Positions 35,854 through 44,142 of a stretch of 64,000 bases of DNA are shown here, piece after piece. A program made the translations under genes and the position numbers. Within the stretch, counting starts at the first letter, position 1. The number at the start of each line of letters is the position of its first letter. The notes beneath the pieces are model-generated. The model saw only the letters and a list, made by a program, of their open reading frames with translations. It had not been told where the DNA came from and searched no databases. The DNA is from Streptomyces zagrosensis. Its GTDB lineage: Bacteria; Actinomycetota; Actinomycetes; Streptomycetales; Streptomycetaceae. The stretch spans positions 1 to 64,000 of the forward strand of contig NZ_JACHJL010000022.1 in NCBI RefSeq assembly GCF_014203645.1, in the 5' to 3' direction.

Positions 35854-36366
35854 ACGGAGGCACCTTGTTCTGGCACGATGTGGACCGCTCGGGGACGGAC
35901 GAGGCGGCGGTGCTGGGCCCGGAAGACAGCGTCTGCGGCGCGGAGTTCGGGTACGAGGGGGGATTGTTCCCCGGGTACCTCTGCCTCGCGGACCTCTCCC
36001 CGGATGCCCGCGAGGTGGTGACGTCGGCGAACGGGCGCGTGAGGGTTCGAGAGCCGGCGACGGGCCGGGAGCGGAAGTTGCCCGGCCGGACGCCCCCGGT
36101 GGACGGGGTGTGGTTCGGGCCGGACGGGAACACACTGGTGGCTCAGCGACGGGCCGGCGTCGGGCAGAGTGCGGCGAGTCCTACGTGTTCGCGAAGGAAC
36201 AGGAGTTCCTCGCGGTCTCCCGCGACGGCAGAACCTTGCTCCGCACCGTCGACAAGAACACCGTGGGCATCCTCCACCTCGACCGGGCGCTCTGGAAGAA
36301 GGAGCTGTGCGACACGGCGTGGGCGAGTGTGTCGGCGGTGCGCGTCAAGTTTTTGATCTTGGTCGT
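35854..36366 (+). pseudogene. WD40-repeat protein fragment
   Basis: GTLFWHDVDRSGTDEAAVLG, then LADLSPDAREVVTSANGRVR, then GVWFGPDGNTLVA follow the WD40 pattern of strand turns (SPDG, GPDG). After a shift near 36165 another frame gives AVSRDGRTLLRTVDKNTV. These are beta-propeller blades from the end of a large Streptomyces WD40 or NACHT-WD40 protein. Both ends are cut: by the IS1182 remnant on the left and by the anti-sigma pseudogene on the right. Confidence 0.5.
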
Positions 36367-36888
36367 CTAGCACGTCAGGCGCACCGCTTGGGGGAGGAAG
36401 GCGCTGATGGTCGTGCCGCCGGACGGGGCTGGGGTAACCGCGGTGGCGCGGGCGAGGTGGTTGACCATGGGTCAGCCGAAGCCTCCGGTACCGCCGTTGA
36501 GGTCAGGGGTGTGCATGCGTGGTGCCTGCGGGCTGCGGTCACGCACAGCCACTTCGATGCTGTTCGGGTGAGCGGTCAGCTACAGGGTGCAGGTGCCGCC
36601 GCCGTGGCGCAGGGCATTGGTGAGGAGCTGCGAGACGACCAGGATCACGGTGTCGGCGGTCTCGGCTGGGATCGGATGTACGAGACCTTCGAGGAGGGTT
36701 CGGGTGCTGTCGCGTACATCGGCGACGGATGTTGCGGAGCGGGCGGGTGTGACAGTGACGCTCATCGTGTCCAGCAGAACCACCCCTGGCCCCTGCATCG
36801 TCATGCCCGGTTCCGTGTGAGCAGTGCTTGTGCCCGACCTGTGGCCCGTCAACCCCGCGGTGCCATCGTTCGAGGTCGGTTTCCTCAC
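36367..36888 (-). pseudogene. ATP-binding anti-sigma-like (RsbW/HATPase_c) gene with two nonsense changes
   Basis: Minus strand: SVADVRDSTRTLLEGLVHPI, then DTVILVVSQLLTNALRHGGG (N-box), followed in the same frame by a TAG at 36580 (probably GAG in the ancestor), LTAHPNSIEVAVRDRSPQAP, GGTGGFG, a TGA at 36472 (probably TGG) and PMVNHLARATAV. This is the small GHKL ATPase family abundant in Streptomyces. Both lesions are point nonsense mutations in an otherwise unshifted frame, so decay here is real and not an assembly indel. Confidence 0.75.
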
Positions 36889-37558
36889 TACCGCACGCGC
36901 GAAAATCTATGCTGACTGGAGTAGACATTGGACTGTGGTCTGGTTATGGTTTCTCTCGTAGCCCAGGAAGTCAGCAGGGCTCGGCAGAGACGAACTGCCG
37001 GGCAGCAGTACTAGTAGTTGCAGTTGGCAGCACGGTGCGGTGGCGGAGTTTCGAAGCCAGGATTGTTGCAGGACGGCGACGGGACTGGCGACCGAACCGG
37101 GTGGCCCGCAGTCATCAGGGGCCGCCGTGAGCAGTACCGCAGTATCCGCAAGTGCAGGATGCATGACCCAGTAGCGAAGTCAGTGAGCAGCACCTCGGTG
37201 AAGGCGTCGGCTGCGGGCGCGCGCACCGGGAAGTTCGGCAGTGGGGTTCTAAGCCAGAGCAGATGCAGGACGGGCGACGGGGCTGGCTGCCGAAGAGTGG
37301 CGCTTACTCAGGTCACCGAGTAGTTCGCATCACCAGCAGTAGGTAAGTGATCCCAGAGGGAAGAACGGAGGAGCCCCGCGCCATCAGGATCGCCCGGGCG
37401 GAAGTCTAGAGCCCGGGTACCGCAGGACATCGCGATAGTGAGGTGGTCTCCGGTCAAGCAACCGCGATCCCCGCACCCCCGACAGCATTCCCGTCGGGTC
37501 AGCGGAAACAGAAGGCCGGCGCAGTACCAGGGCCGGCAGATGGTGTAGCAGTTCCTTC
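36889..37558. other. Intergenic region with imperfect direct repeats
   Basis: No gene is supported. Two similar stretches of about 47 bases (37040-37088 and 37240-37285) share TGCAGGAC, GCGACGGG and CTGGC blocks in the same order. They could be regulatory repeats for the merR-like gene or remains of an older duplication. Confidence 0.35.
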
Positions 37559-37589
37559 GGGGCCCTGGTGCCATAGGCACCGGGGCCCC
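37559..37589. terminator. Hairpin upstream of the merR-like gene
   Basis: GGGGCCC-T-GGTGCC pairs with GGCACC-G-GGGCCCC around an ATA loop (37559-37572 with 37576-37589, one T-G pair). It lies 26 bases before the merR-like ATG, so it may be a terminator of an upstream transcript or an attenuator in the leader. Confidence 0.7.
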
Positions 37590-37614
37590 TCCACGCGTTC
37601 CACAAAGAGGTGCG

Positions 37615-37954
37615 ATGACAGCAGACGACTCCTTCGGCCGTCTCGATGACGACGACTACCCCGCCTACACCATGGGCAGGGCCGCCGAGATGCTCGGCAC
37701 CACCCAGGGCTTCTTGCGCGCCATCGGCGAAGCCCGCCTCATCACCCCCCTGCGCTCCGCAGGCGGCCACCGCCGCTACTCCCGCTACCAACTGCGCGTC
37801 GCCGCCCGCGCCCGGGAACTCGTCGATAACGGGACCCCCCATTGAGGCCGCCTGCCGCATCATCATCCTCGAAGACCAGCTCGAAGAAGCCCAGCGCATC
37901 AACACCGAATACCGTCACGCCGCGGAATCAGCGAACCCACCGACCGCAGCCTAA
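37615..37954 (+). pseudogene. MerR-family regulator with a poly-C frameshift
   Basis: PAYTMGRAAEMLGTTQGFLR, then RSAGGHRRYSRYQLRVAAR form the MerR winged helix. The frame stops at 37845 after DNGTPH. If one base of the six-C run at about 37834-37839 is skipped, it continues as IEAACRIIILEDQLEEAQRI, the short coiled-coil tail typical of this small Streptomyces family. The lesion is in a homopolymer, so sequencing error or slippage are both possible. Hairpins flank the gene on each side. Confidence 0.7.
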
Positions 37955-38002
37955 GACGGCCAGGACCTCCCCCACAGCTTCGCTGCCACCACCCAGCATG
38001 CC

Positions 38003-38027
38003 GCCCGGAACACCGAGCGTTCCGGGC
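38003..38027. terminator. Hairpin after the merR-like gene
   Basis: GCCCGGAAC at 38003-38011 pairs perfectly with GTTCCGGGC at 38019-38027 around a seven-base loop, 48 bases after the restored merR-like stop. Confidence 0.7.
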
Positions 38028-38172
38028 AACTCCGTCTTCAGCGAACCTTGAACCGACAGCGGCCGGCCCCTGAACGAAGCGCCAAAATTACGCCCTTCGG
38101 GCCGTACGGCGACAAGATCGAAAGCGACAACGCCGACCCGGACACCGGCCGCACGGTCCACTGACGCCTGTG

Positions 38173-38792
38173 ATGTCACAACCACTGACAATCCCGCGTC
38201 GGCCGACAAAGCGAGTACGCGCGTACGGCGACCCTGTGCTGAGCGCTTTCGACCTGGACTTCTTCGACAACGGTCAGCGCCGCCGCAGCTCGTTGGGCTC
38301 CGAGTGGGACGTCCGGTTCGAGCACGTACCGCCTGTACGCGGGTTCCGGTGGAACAAGGGCGACCACAGCTTCGCGGGCTGGTACTACGCGGCGACCACG
38401 TCGGCTACGAGTCGTGGCTGGAGCGGGACCGACTAGTCTTGCTGGACTTCGCCCCGGATGTGGTGGGGATCGCCTCACAGCCGTTCTGGCTTCACTGGCG
38501 CGAGGCGGAAGGGAAGCGGCGGCACGCGCCTGACTACTTCGTACGGCTGGCCGACGGACGCGCCCGCGTGGTCGATGTCCGTGCCGAGGACAATGCCGAC
38601 GAGCGGACCGCGGAAGCGTTCGCCGCGACCGAGCGGGCCTGTTCGGCGGTGGGTTGGGAGTTCGCGCACGTCGGTGTTCCGGATCCGGTGTTCATGGCGA
38701 ATCTGCGGTGGCTGGCCCGCTACCGGCACGGGCGGTGCGGCCGTGAGAGCGATGGCGCCGAGCGTCTGATGGAGGTCTTCCGGTCGGGATAG
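38173..38792 (+). pseudogene. Second TnsA-like endonuclease, frameshifted and 3'-truncated
   Basis: SEWDVRFEHVPPVRGFRWNK, then GWYYAATT is followed, after a shift near 38396, by DHVGYESWLERDRLVLLDFA, then RRHAPDYFVRLADGRARVVD, VGWEFAHVGVPDPVFMANLR and WLARYRHG. Unlike the copy at 19632, the ESWLER glutamate and HAPDYF aspartate are kept. The C-terminal third is missing: the frame ends inside the tRNA-like sequence at 38785-38855. No TnsB partner follows. Confidence 0.65.
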
Positions 38793-38855
38793 CAGGCATC
38801 GAACTGCGGCCTCCCGCTCCCATAGCAGGTGCTCTTCCAACTGAACTACATCCCG
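38785..38855 (-). tRNA. tRNA-Pro(TGG)-like remnant
   Basis: The minus strand folds as a cloverleaf. The 7-bp acceptor is CGGGATG with TATCCCG (one G-T pair). There is a D-arm (GTTC with GAGC) and an anticodon stem CCTGC with GCGGG. The loop TATGGGA puts TGG at positions 34-36, but position 33 is A instead of T. The T-arm GCAG-TTCGATG-CCTGC lacks one G of the expected GGTTC. The loss of T33 and of a T-stem base suggests a degenerate tRNA gene, probably an element-borne or disrupted copy. It overlaps the end of the TnsA-like pseudogene. Confidence 0.5.
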
Positions 38856-38925
38856 GGGCGGTTCGGGCATACTGTGCGCTCGTATGCGGCTGTAAACGCT
38901 GCTCGTGGACCTGGTGGGGGAATGC

Positions 38926-39546
38926 ATGCACGCACGTCGTACGGCCGCTCTCGCGGCATCTGTGGCTCTTCTCGGCGGGTTAGCGGGGTGTTCCGATGAT
39001 GGAGGTGATGGCGGGTCGTTCAGGTCAGCGCCGGAGACGGTATCGAGTGACGGTGCGCCGGTGAAGTCTGACAACGTGGAAAACGATCCGCCCCCAACTC
39101 CCAGGCCTGTGCCAACACTCGCCGTGGGACAGAGCGCGACGTTCAAGGTGTACAACCCCGACGACGACAGCGATGACGACAGCAACGCCGCCACGATGCA
39201 AGTAACGGTCGGCGGGCTGGAGTACATCACCGAGGAACAGGCCGATCCGATCAAGCCCGGCAAGACCTACCTCAAGGCAAAACTGACGATCAAGAACGTC
39301 GGCAAGGTGCCGGGCGACTTCATGGCATATGGATGTATGCAGTGGGCGAGCGCGACTACACCCGCTCAGGACGTTGATGTGGCTACGCCGACTGGCGAAC
39401 TCAATCTCGACACCAGGTACGAGCCCGGGCAACAGGCCACGGGCTCGATCGTCCTCACCATTCCCGAGCGCGGAGGAATGATCCAGCACGATGTGAACCC
39501 GGTGCTGACGGGCCCGGCGGCGTGGGCTGTGAAGCTGCCTGCCTGA
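38926..39546 (+). CDS. Secreted lipoprotein, DUF4352-like
   Basis: A 206-residue protein. The signal peptide MHARRTAALAASVALLGG is followed by lipobox LAGC (lipidated Cys about residue 22) and a serine/aspartate/proline-rich linker. A beta-rich domain follows, with ATFKVYNPDDDSDDD, TYLKAKLTIKNVGKVPGDFM and YEPGQQATGSIVLTIPERGG, like DUF4352/immunoglobulin-type lipoproteins. It should be anchored on the outer face of the membrane. The ATG at 38926 is preceded by GGGGGA. The gene is complete and sits between two tRNA-like sequences. Confidence 0.8.
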   Translation: MHARRTAALAASVALLGGLAGCSDDGGDGGSFRSAPETVSSDGAPVKSDNVENDPPPTPRPVPTLAVGQSATFKVYNPDDDSDDDSNAATMQVTVGGLEYITEEQADPIKPGKTYLKAKLTIKNVGKVPGDFMAYGCMQWASATTPAQDVDVATPTGELNLDTRYEPGQQATGSIVLTIPERGGMIQHDVNPVLTGPAAWAVKLPA

Positions 39547-39559
39547 GCTATGCCGGCAG

Positions 39560-39585
39560 TGGTCCCGGAAGGATTCGAACCTCCG
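39560..39585 (-). other. tRNA 3'-end-like fragment (T-arm and acceptor)
   Basis: On the minus strand GCGGAGGTTCGAATCCTTCC is followed by GGGACCA: a 5-bp T-stem, canonical GTTCGAAT loop and acceptor 3' strand plus discriminator. No 5' half, D-arm or anticodon arm is found in the 80 bases where it should be. Such half tRNAs are typical attachment-site scars left by elements integrating at a tRNA 3' end. Confidence 0.4.
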
Positions 39586-39760
39586 CAGTGGCCGTGTGCG
39601 TATGGCTTCGTGTTGCGATTGAGCAGGCCAGAGAGTAAGGCCGCATTCGCGACCCAGATCGTCGAGCGTGTTGCATTCTGCGGGATCTCCTGTGGTGCAA
39701 ATCACTCATCGCCGCGGCTCGTGGGGCCGAGTTGTCAGTGGGGGCTGAGATCGTGCATCC

Positions 39761-40246
39761 GTGAGCGAACTGGTTGAGCATGTTGATGAGCACGACCGCG
39801 TGTTGGGGATCGTCGAGCGGGATAAGGCGGTGCGTGAGAAGTGGCTGCATCGCATTGCAGCGACGATCTGTCGTGATTGCGAAGGTCGGATCTTGGTGCT
39901 GCGGCGGGCCGAGACGTTGTCCCGGTTCCCGGGCTACTACGACGCGATGGTTGGCGGGGCCGTGGACGTGGGCGAGTCATATGAGGAGGCGGCGGTACGC
40001 GAGTTGGCTGAAGAACTGGGCGTTCGTGTGCCGGTGCGTTTCCTGTTCAAGCTCCTTTTCCGGGAGGGGATCAGCCCCATCTGGCTCGGCGTGCATGAGG
40101 CCGTCGTGTCGGAGACCCCGGTCCCGGACCCGCGTGAGACCGACTGGTACGACTGGCTGACAGTGGCCGAGCTACGCGAAGTCGTTGATGAATGGTGCTT
40201 CGTTCCAGGTGGGCGGGAGGCCCTGCGTCAATACTTGGGGTCCTGA
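39761..40246 (+). CDS. NUDIX hydrolase, Idi/YfcD-like
   Basis: A 161-residue protein beginning VSELVEHVDEHDRVLGIVER, the opening typical of the isopentenyl-diphosphate isomerase-like/YfcD NUDIX group, then LHRIAATICRDCEGRILVLR. The perfect NUDIX box is GGAVDVGESYEEAAVRELAE followed by ELGV (about residues 66-88). NUDIX enzymes cleave nucleoside diphosphate-linked substrates; the actual substrate is unknown. The GTG start lacks a strong ribosome binding site. It is intact among broken neighbours, with its stop 25 bases before the inverted IS1182 remnant. Confidence 0.88.
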   Translation: MSELVEHVDEHDRVLGIVERDKAVREKWLHRIAATICRDCEGRILVLRRAETLSRFPGYYDAMVGGAVDVGESYEEAAVRELAEELGVRVPVRFLFKLLFREGISPIWLGVHEAVVSETPVPDPRETDWYDWLTVAELREVVDEWCFVPGGREALRQYLGS

Positions 40247-40271
40247 TTGGGCAGCGGTGCGAAGTCGAGCA

Positions 40272-40995
40272 GTCTGTCGCCCGGTCTTCCTCAGTCAGGC
40301 GCTCGCGGATGTTGGTGAGCATGCTGTGGTGGAAGCCGGGGTCTTCCAGCTCCCTACCCAAGGCGTATGTGAAGTCGATCCGGTCGCGCACGGACTCGGC
40401 GGCCTGCCGGTCGGACAGTTCCAGCAAGAACTGTAGGACCGACACGGTCGCCAACTGGGCAGGCGACAGGCCCGGCCTACCGTCGCGCGGGTACCACTCC
40501 TTGAAGTCCTCATCACTCCACAGACCATTGAGATGGTCACGGACCGCCATCGCCGTGGTGCCACGCGGATCGCACGCCCGCGCCACCCACACCGTCAACT
40601 CGGGAACCACGCAGCCGATACGGGAGCGAACACACATCTCGGACCTCCGACATCGCGGGCGCCAACCGTCCCACCCGCCGCCCGAAATACGCAGGCCGTG
40701 GTTCCTGGAGCAGCTACCACAAGCCCCCACCCGCCCGGATCACGCGGGCCGTGGTTCCTGGAGCAGCTACCACAAACGGGTGAACGCCATCGACGCACCA
40801 GTCACGACAAAAACCCCAACCCCACAGAGCCCGAACGATGCGTTCGCCCAACAATCACCAGGTCGCTGCCGCGTACTCCAGCGAGTCCCCAGCCTCTTCG
40901 ATAGGTCTTTGAACAGCAGAGATAGACCACTTACCCGGCATCTTCATCATGATCGACAACCTCGAATACCGAAATCCCCGACAGCGTCAGGCACT
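40272..40995 (-). mobile_element. IS1182-type transposase remnant, copy 2, inverted
   Basis: The reverse complement of copy 1 (35088-35760), with identical runs of more than a hundred bases around GATCATGATGAAGATGCCGG and the transposase start. The encoded piece again runs from LTVWVARACDPRGTTAMAV to RERLTEEDRA and is cut at 40272. It differs by a roughly 50-base tandem duplication containing GGTAGCTGCTCCAGGAACCA (two copies, 40690-40775). The two inverted copies bracket 35.1-41.0 kb. Confidence 0.8.
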
Positions 40996-41190
40996 GAGGA
41001 CGTCCAGGCGTGGGCTGAGGGTGAAGTGGGCGGGGCCCGCGCGCCGCAGCGCGTACGGCCCCGCGAGGTGGGGGTAAGCCCAGGCGCGTCCATTGGCGTC
41101 ACTGACGCGGTCGAGGTTCCAGCCGAGGGATTCGGCGAGGAAGTCGGTGGAGAGCGGGCGACCAGCTCAGGAGAGGGCATGCGACGTCAG
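40996..41190 (-). pseudogene. C-terminal remnant of an unknown gene
   Basis: One minus-strand frame reads STDFLAESLGWNLDRVSDAN, then AYPHLAGPYALRRAGPAHFT and RLDVLSA. This looks like a real protein end with a helix-wing shape, but there is no start. It directly abuts the end of the IS1182 remnant, which may have interrupted it. Confidence 0.35.
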
Positions 41191-41606
41191 CAGGCGCGCT
41201 CCACTCGTACCGGTTCCGCAACGAACGGCCCTTCCACACCCGTCGACCCCGAAAGCGGGACCGAAACGAAGATGTACTCCTCAGATCTGGCCCCGACGCT
41301 CACGGTCTCAATGGTGCCGGTACCGACTTCCTCTCCGCTCTTTTTGGAAGCCCGCATGGTCACGGTGTAGAGACACCCACCGGCCAGCTGGTTGCGTATG
41401 AAAGCCTTCACTTCCACGACCCCGTCACGCTGCTCGCCCGTCTCTTCGACGTGTACATCGTCTTCTGCCGGCCAGTTCTCCTCTCCGTACTTGGAGTCCT
41501 TGTCGTCCCGTAAACCGTTCACGATCACGGCAGTCAGGACGAACAGGATCGCGCAACTTGCCATTATCCAGATGGACTTCCAGTTCTTTCTCACTCGCTC
41601 AGCCAT
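41187..41606 (-). CDS. Single-pass membrane protein of unknown function
   Basis: A 139-residue protein: basic start MAERVRKNWKS, one transmembrane helix (IWIMASCAILFVLTAVIVNG, residues 12-31), then an extracytoplasmic acidic domain. That domain has FIRNQLAGGCLYTVTMRASK and EEYIFVSVPLSGSTGV and is probably an immunoglobulin-like beta sandwich. The ATG at 41606 was chosen because it starts at the basic stretch before the helix; the longer frame is unlikely. No family name is claimed. Confidence 0.65.
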   Translation of the reverse strand: MAERVRKNWKSIWIMASCAILFVLTAVIVNGLRDDKDSKYGEENWPAEDDVHVEETGEQRDGVVEVKAFIRNQLAGGCLYTVTMRASKKSGEEVGTGTIETVSVGARSEEYIFVSVPLSGSTGVEGPFVAEPVRVERAC

Positions 41607-41624
41607 TGGGCCAGAGTAGGGAAG

Positions 41625-41855
41625 ATGACCGCGCTGTGGCGGAGCGTGCTGTCCGCGCTGTCCGACCCGGCAGCCGCCGACCGGGAACAGGTCCTCGCGC
41701 ACGGCGCCGTCGCACTCGCCCTCCAGCGCGACCTCGCAGCGACCCCCACCGACGTACTAGACGACGGGCTGCACGAGTTCGGCATCACGCTCGGCGCCGC
41801 CACCACGACCGCCGCACTCGACACCCGGCGCGCTGCGCTCGCGCAGCCCGGCTGA
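41625..41855 (+). CDS. Small hypothetical protein upstream of the coiA-like pseudogene
   Basis: A 76-residue helical, alanine-rich product (MTALWRSVLSALSDPAAADR, then EQVLAHGAVALALQRDLAAT) with strong third-position GC. It is divergent from the membrane protein gene and 40 bases before the coiA-like GTG on the same strand. No family is recognised. Confidence 0.4.
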   Translation: MTALWRSVLSALSDPAAADREQVLAHGAVALALQRDLAATPTDVLDDGLHEFGITLGAATTTAALDTRRAALAQPG

Positions 41856-41895
41856 TCCGACCGACGCCACACGAACGTGAAGGAAGGGGAGACAG

Positions 41896-42720
41896 TGGGA
41901 TTCACCGCACAGCACGAGGGCCGCGGACGGCTCGACGCGACACAGCCCACCTGGGGTGCGGCCGGAAGTGGGCCGCGATCCACCGCAGCCGGCCACGCGT
42001 GGCCATGACCTGCCCGAAGTGCGTCCACTCGCTCTACGCCAAGGTCTCCCCGCACGGCCTGCGGTTCTTCGCCCACGACCCCGCCTCACCCACCCGCGCT
42101 CTGGCAGGGAAGTCGATGGAGCACCAACTGCTGAAGCTGGAGCTCGCCACCGCCGTACGCGCCACCGCGCACCATGCCGAGCTCGAAGTCCGGCGGCCAC
42201 GACGGCGACCGGCGGGCCGACGTGATGGCCTCCTCCCCAGACGGCACCGCGCGGATGGCCTGGAAGGCGCAGCTGTCCGCGATCACTGCCGAGGAGATCG
42301 CGGAGCGCACCGCGCGTTTTGCGAAGGACGGCGTACGGGTGTGCGTCGCCACCCGGCCGCGACCCTGGGTCGGCGCAGTACCTTCCATGCAGGCTCGGCC
42401 GCCGACCGAGGACGAGGCCCGGTGGACGGTCGCCGGTGGTCTCGTACGCTTCGAGGTCGAGAGCTGCAACGACCGGTGGGAGTGCCCGGCCGGTCACGGT
42501 CACTGGCGGGGGCCAGCACCGATCTGCGGTCCTTCGTCCAGTGAGTTCTCGCCGGACGCGCGGTCCCCTTCCGGTTACCCCTCCTCTACTGCGGCGGCTG
42601 CAGGTTCCACGGCGGTGACCACGTCTGGGCCGGCGCGTGGACCGCGCCGCAGTACATCGACGCCGCATCCGACTTCGCCCCCCCGACGCCACCGCGCGCA
42701 CAATCTCGCGGAGCGCCTCG
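41896..42720 (+). pseudogene. CoiA-family competence-like protein, several lesions
   Basis: The GTG start gives VGFTAQHEGRGRLDATQPT. After a one-base loss near 41951 the frame reads LGCGRKWAAIHRSRPRVAMT, CPKCVHSLYAKVSPHGLRFF and AHDPAS, a zinc-knuckle plus H-x-P pattern of CoiA relatives. Another shift near 42195 leads to RRADVMASSPDGTARMAWKA, a nuclease-like D-x-x-A-W-x-A-Q motif. Later WECPAGHGH, then a TGA at 42542 (expected TGG), then LYCGGCRFHGGDHVWAGAWT are seen. The gene is non-functional and ends at the ISAs1 element. Confidence 0.65.
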
Positions 42721-42846
42721 CTGAACTCCACACTTCCCTGCCGAACCGGGGCATGTACTGGTGGGCCCGGACGATGGTGGAGTCCGCCGGCACCGACCAT
42801 GTACCCACCTGTCGTTCGGTGCCCTACTTCACTGGCAGGTGAAGCC

Positions 42847-44035
42847 AGGGCGGTTTCGAAGTGTTTTGTTCTTGGATCGGCGTTGGTCAGTTGATACCGA
42901 GGAGGTCCAGCGGGCGGCGGAACGGCTCGTAGGACATCTCGCGGAGGGCGGCGGCGACGTTCGTGTGGCCGGCTGCTCGCAGTAGGTTGATGGCGAAGCT
43001 GCGCAGGGTGGCCATGTTCTTCGGGCCGTGCTCGGTTCGGATTTCGGAGGCGTCCTCGGCGAAGGTGGTGTCGCGGACGAAGTGCAGCCGGTTCTCGATA
43101 GTCCACTGCGAGCGGGCGATCGTCGCGAGGCGTTCGGGGGATGCCTGTCGGCTGGTCAGGTCGGTGATGCCGTAAACGGTCTCGCGGGTGCGCTTGCTGT
43201 TGGTGCGATGCCGGGTAATCTTCGCGACCTGGGCGGCGTGCGGGAAGTCCATGCCGAGGCCGCTGACGGTCAGGGCTTGCACTACCTGGGTTTCCAGCCG
43301 TCCGTGGCCTTTGGTTCGGTCGGGGAACTTCGCACTCGCCTTTGTCCAGGGCAGGGCGCGGAGCTGGTGGTGCAGGCCCTTCTGGTTGCCCTTGACGGTG
43401 AAGGCGTAGTGCGCCTTTTTGTCCTCGACGAGGAAACGGGCGAGGTCGCGCTGGGTGTGCAGGGCGTCGGCGGTGACGACCACGCCGGTCAGGTCGTAGG
43501 GGGCCAACAGGGCGGTAAAGCAGGTGATCTCGTTCGTCTTGGCCGGTACTCGCAGCTGGTGACGGTCATCCCGGTGCCGGTGATCGCCGCGAGCAGATGC
43601 GCGGCCGGAGTGTCGCCATGGCGCGGACCGCGGACGCTCTTGACCGTCCACCGCGAGGGTGTCCGCCCCGACCGGGGCACATTCCAGCAGGTCGGCCAGG
43701 TCGCCGGGGCAGACCTGGTCGATGAACCGGCCGATCGTCGCCATACTCGGCGCGAGACGGACGCCGAATACCGAGACGGTGCGGGCGCCGAGTCGGGCGA
43801 GGGCGGCCTGTGGGGCACTTCGCGCCCACTGCCCGATCGCCGCGAAGGACCGAGCACCAGCCACCACGGCCGAGCAGGCCACCAGCAGCACACTCACGAA
43901 CGGGTGAACTTCCCCCGCCGGCATCGCGGCTCCACCAGCGCCCCTAGCCGAGTCGGCAAGCCGACGAGTCCGCGGTGCTGACGCTAAGGCGACGTGATCA
44001 GACAGACACTGGCAGACTGACGGCGCATCAAAGCT
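42847..44035 (-). mobile_element. ISAs1-family element with damaged transposase
   Basis: The transposase frame (42887-43924) has the DDE core of ISAs1: TLAVDG, then GVVVTADALHTQRDLARFLV, FTVKGNQKGLHHQL, THRTNSKRTRE-like ITRHRTNSKRTRETVYGI and SQWTIENRLHFVRDTTFAED (glutamate). Between 43550 and 43655 the frame is shifted and later restored, replacing about 35 residues with nonsense sequence. Another shift near 43912 separates it from an N-terminal piece (GLVGLPTRLGALVEPRCRRG). The element is therefore probably inactive. Clear terminal inverted repeats could not be located, so its limits are approximate. Confidence 0.7.
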
Positions 44036-44142
44036 CCGGTTGGGCAGGGCGACTCGGTAAGGTCACCCCTTCAACTGGAGCTTCGTTGCGTGCGTGGCGG
44101 TCACCGATACACCGTCGTACTGAAGGTGTCCCGCCGCGGGGT

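Noticed and set aside
42847..44080. Exact terminal inverted repeats of the ISAs1 element
   Set aside because: A CAGGGCGG-like left end is present, but no matching complement was found on the right, so no repeat is claimed.
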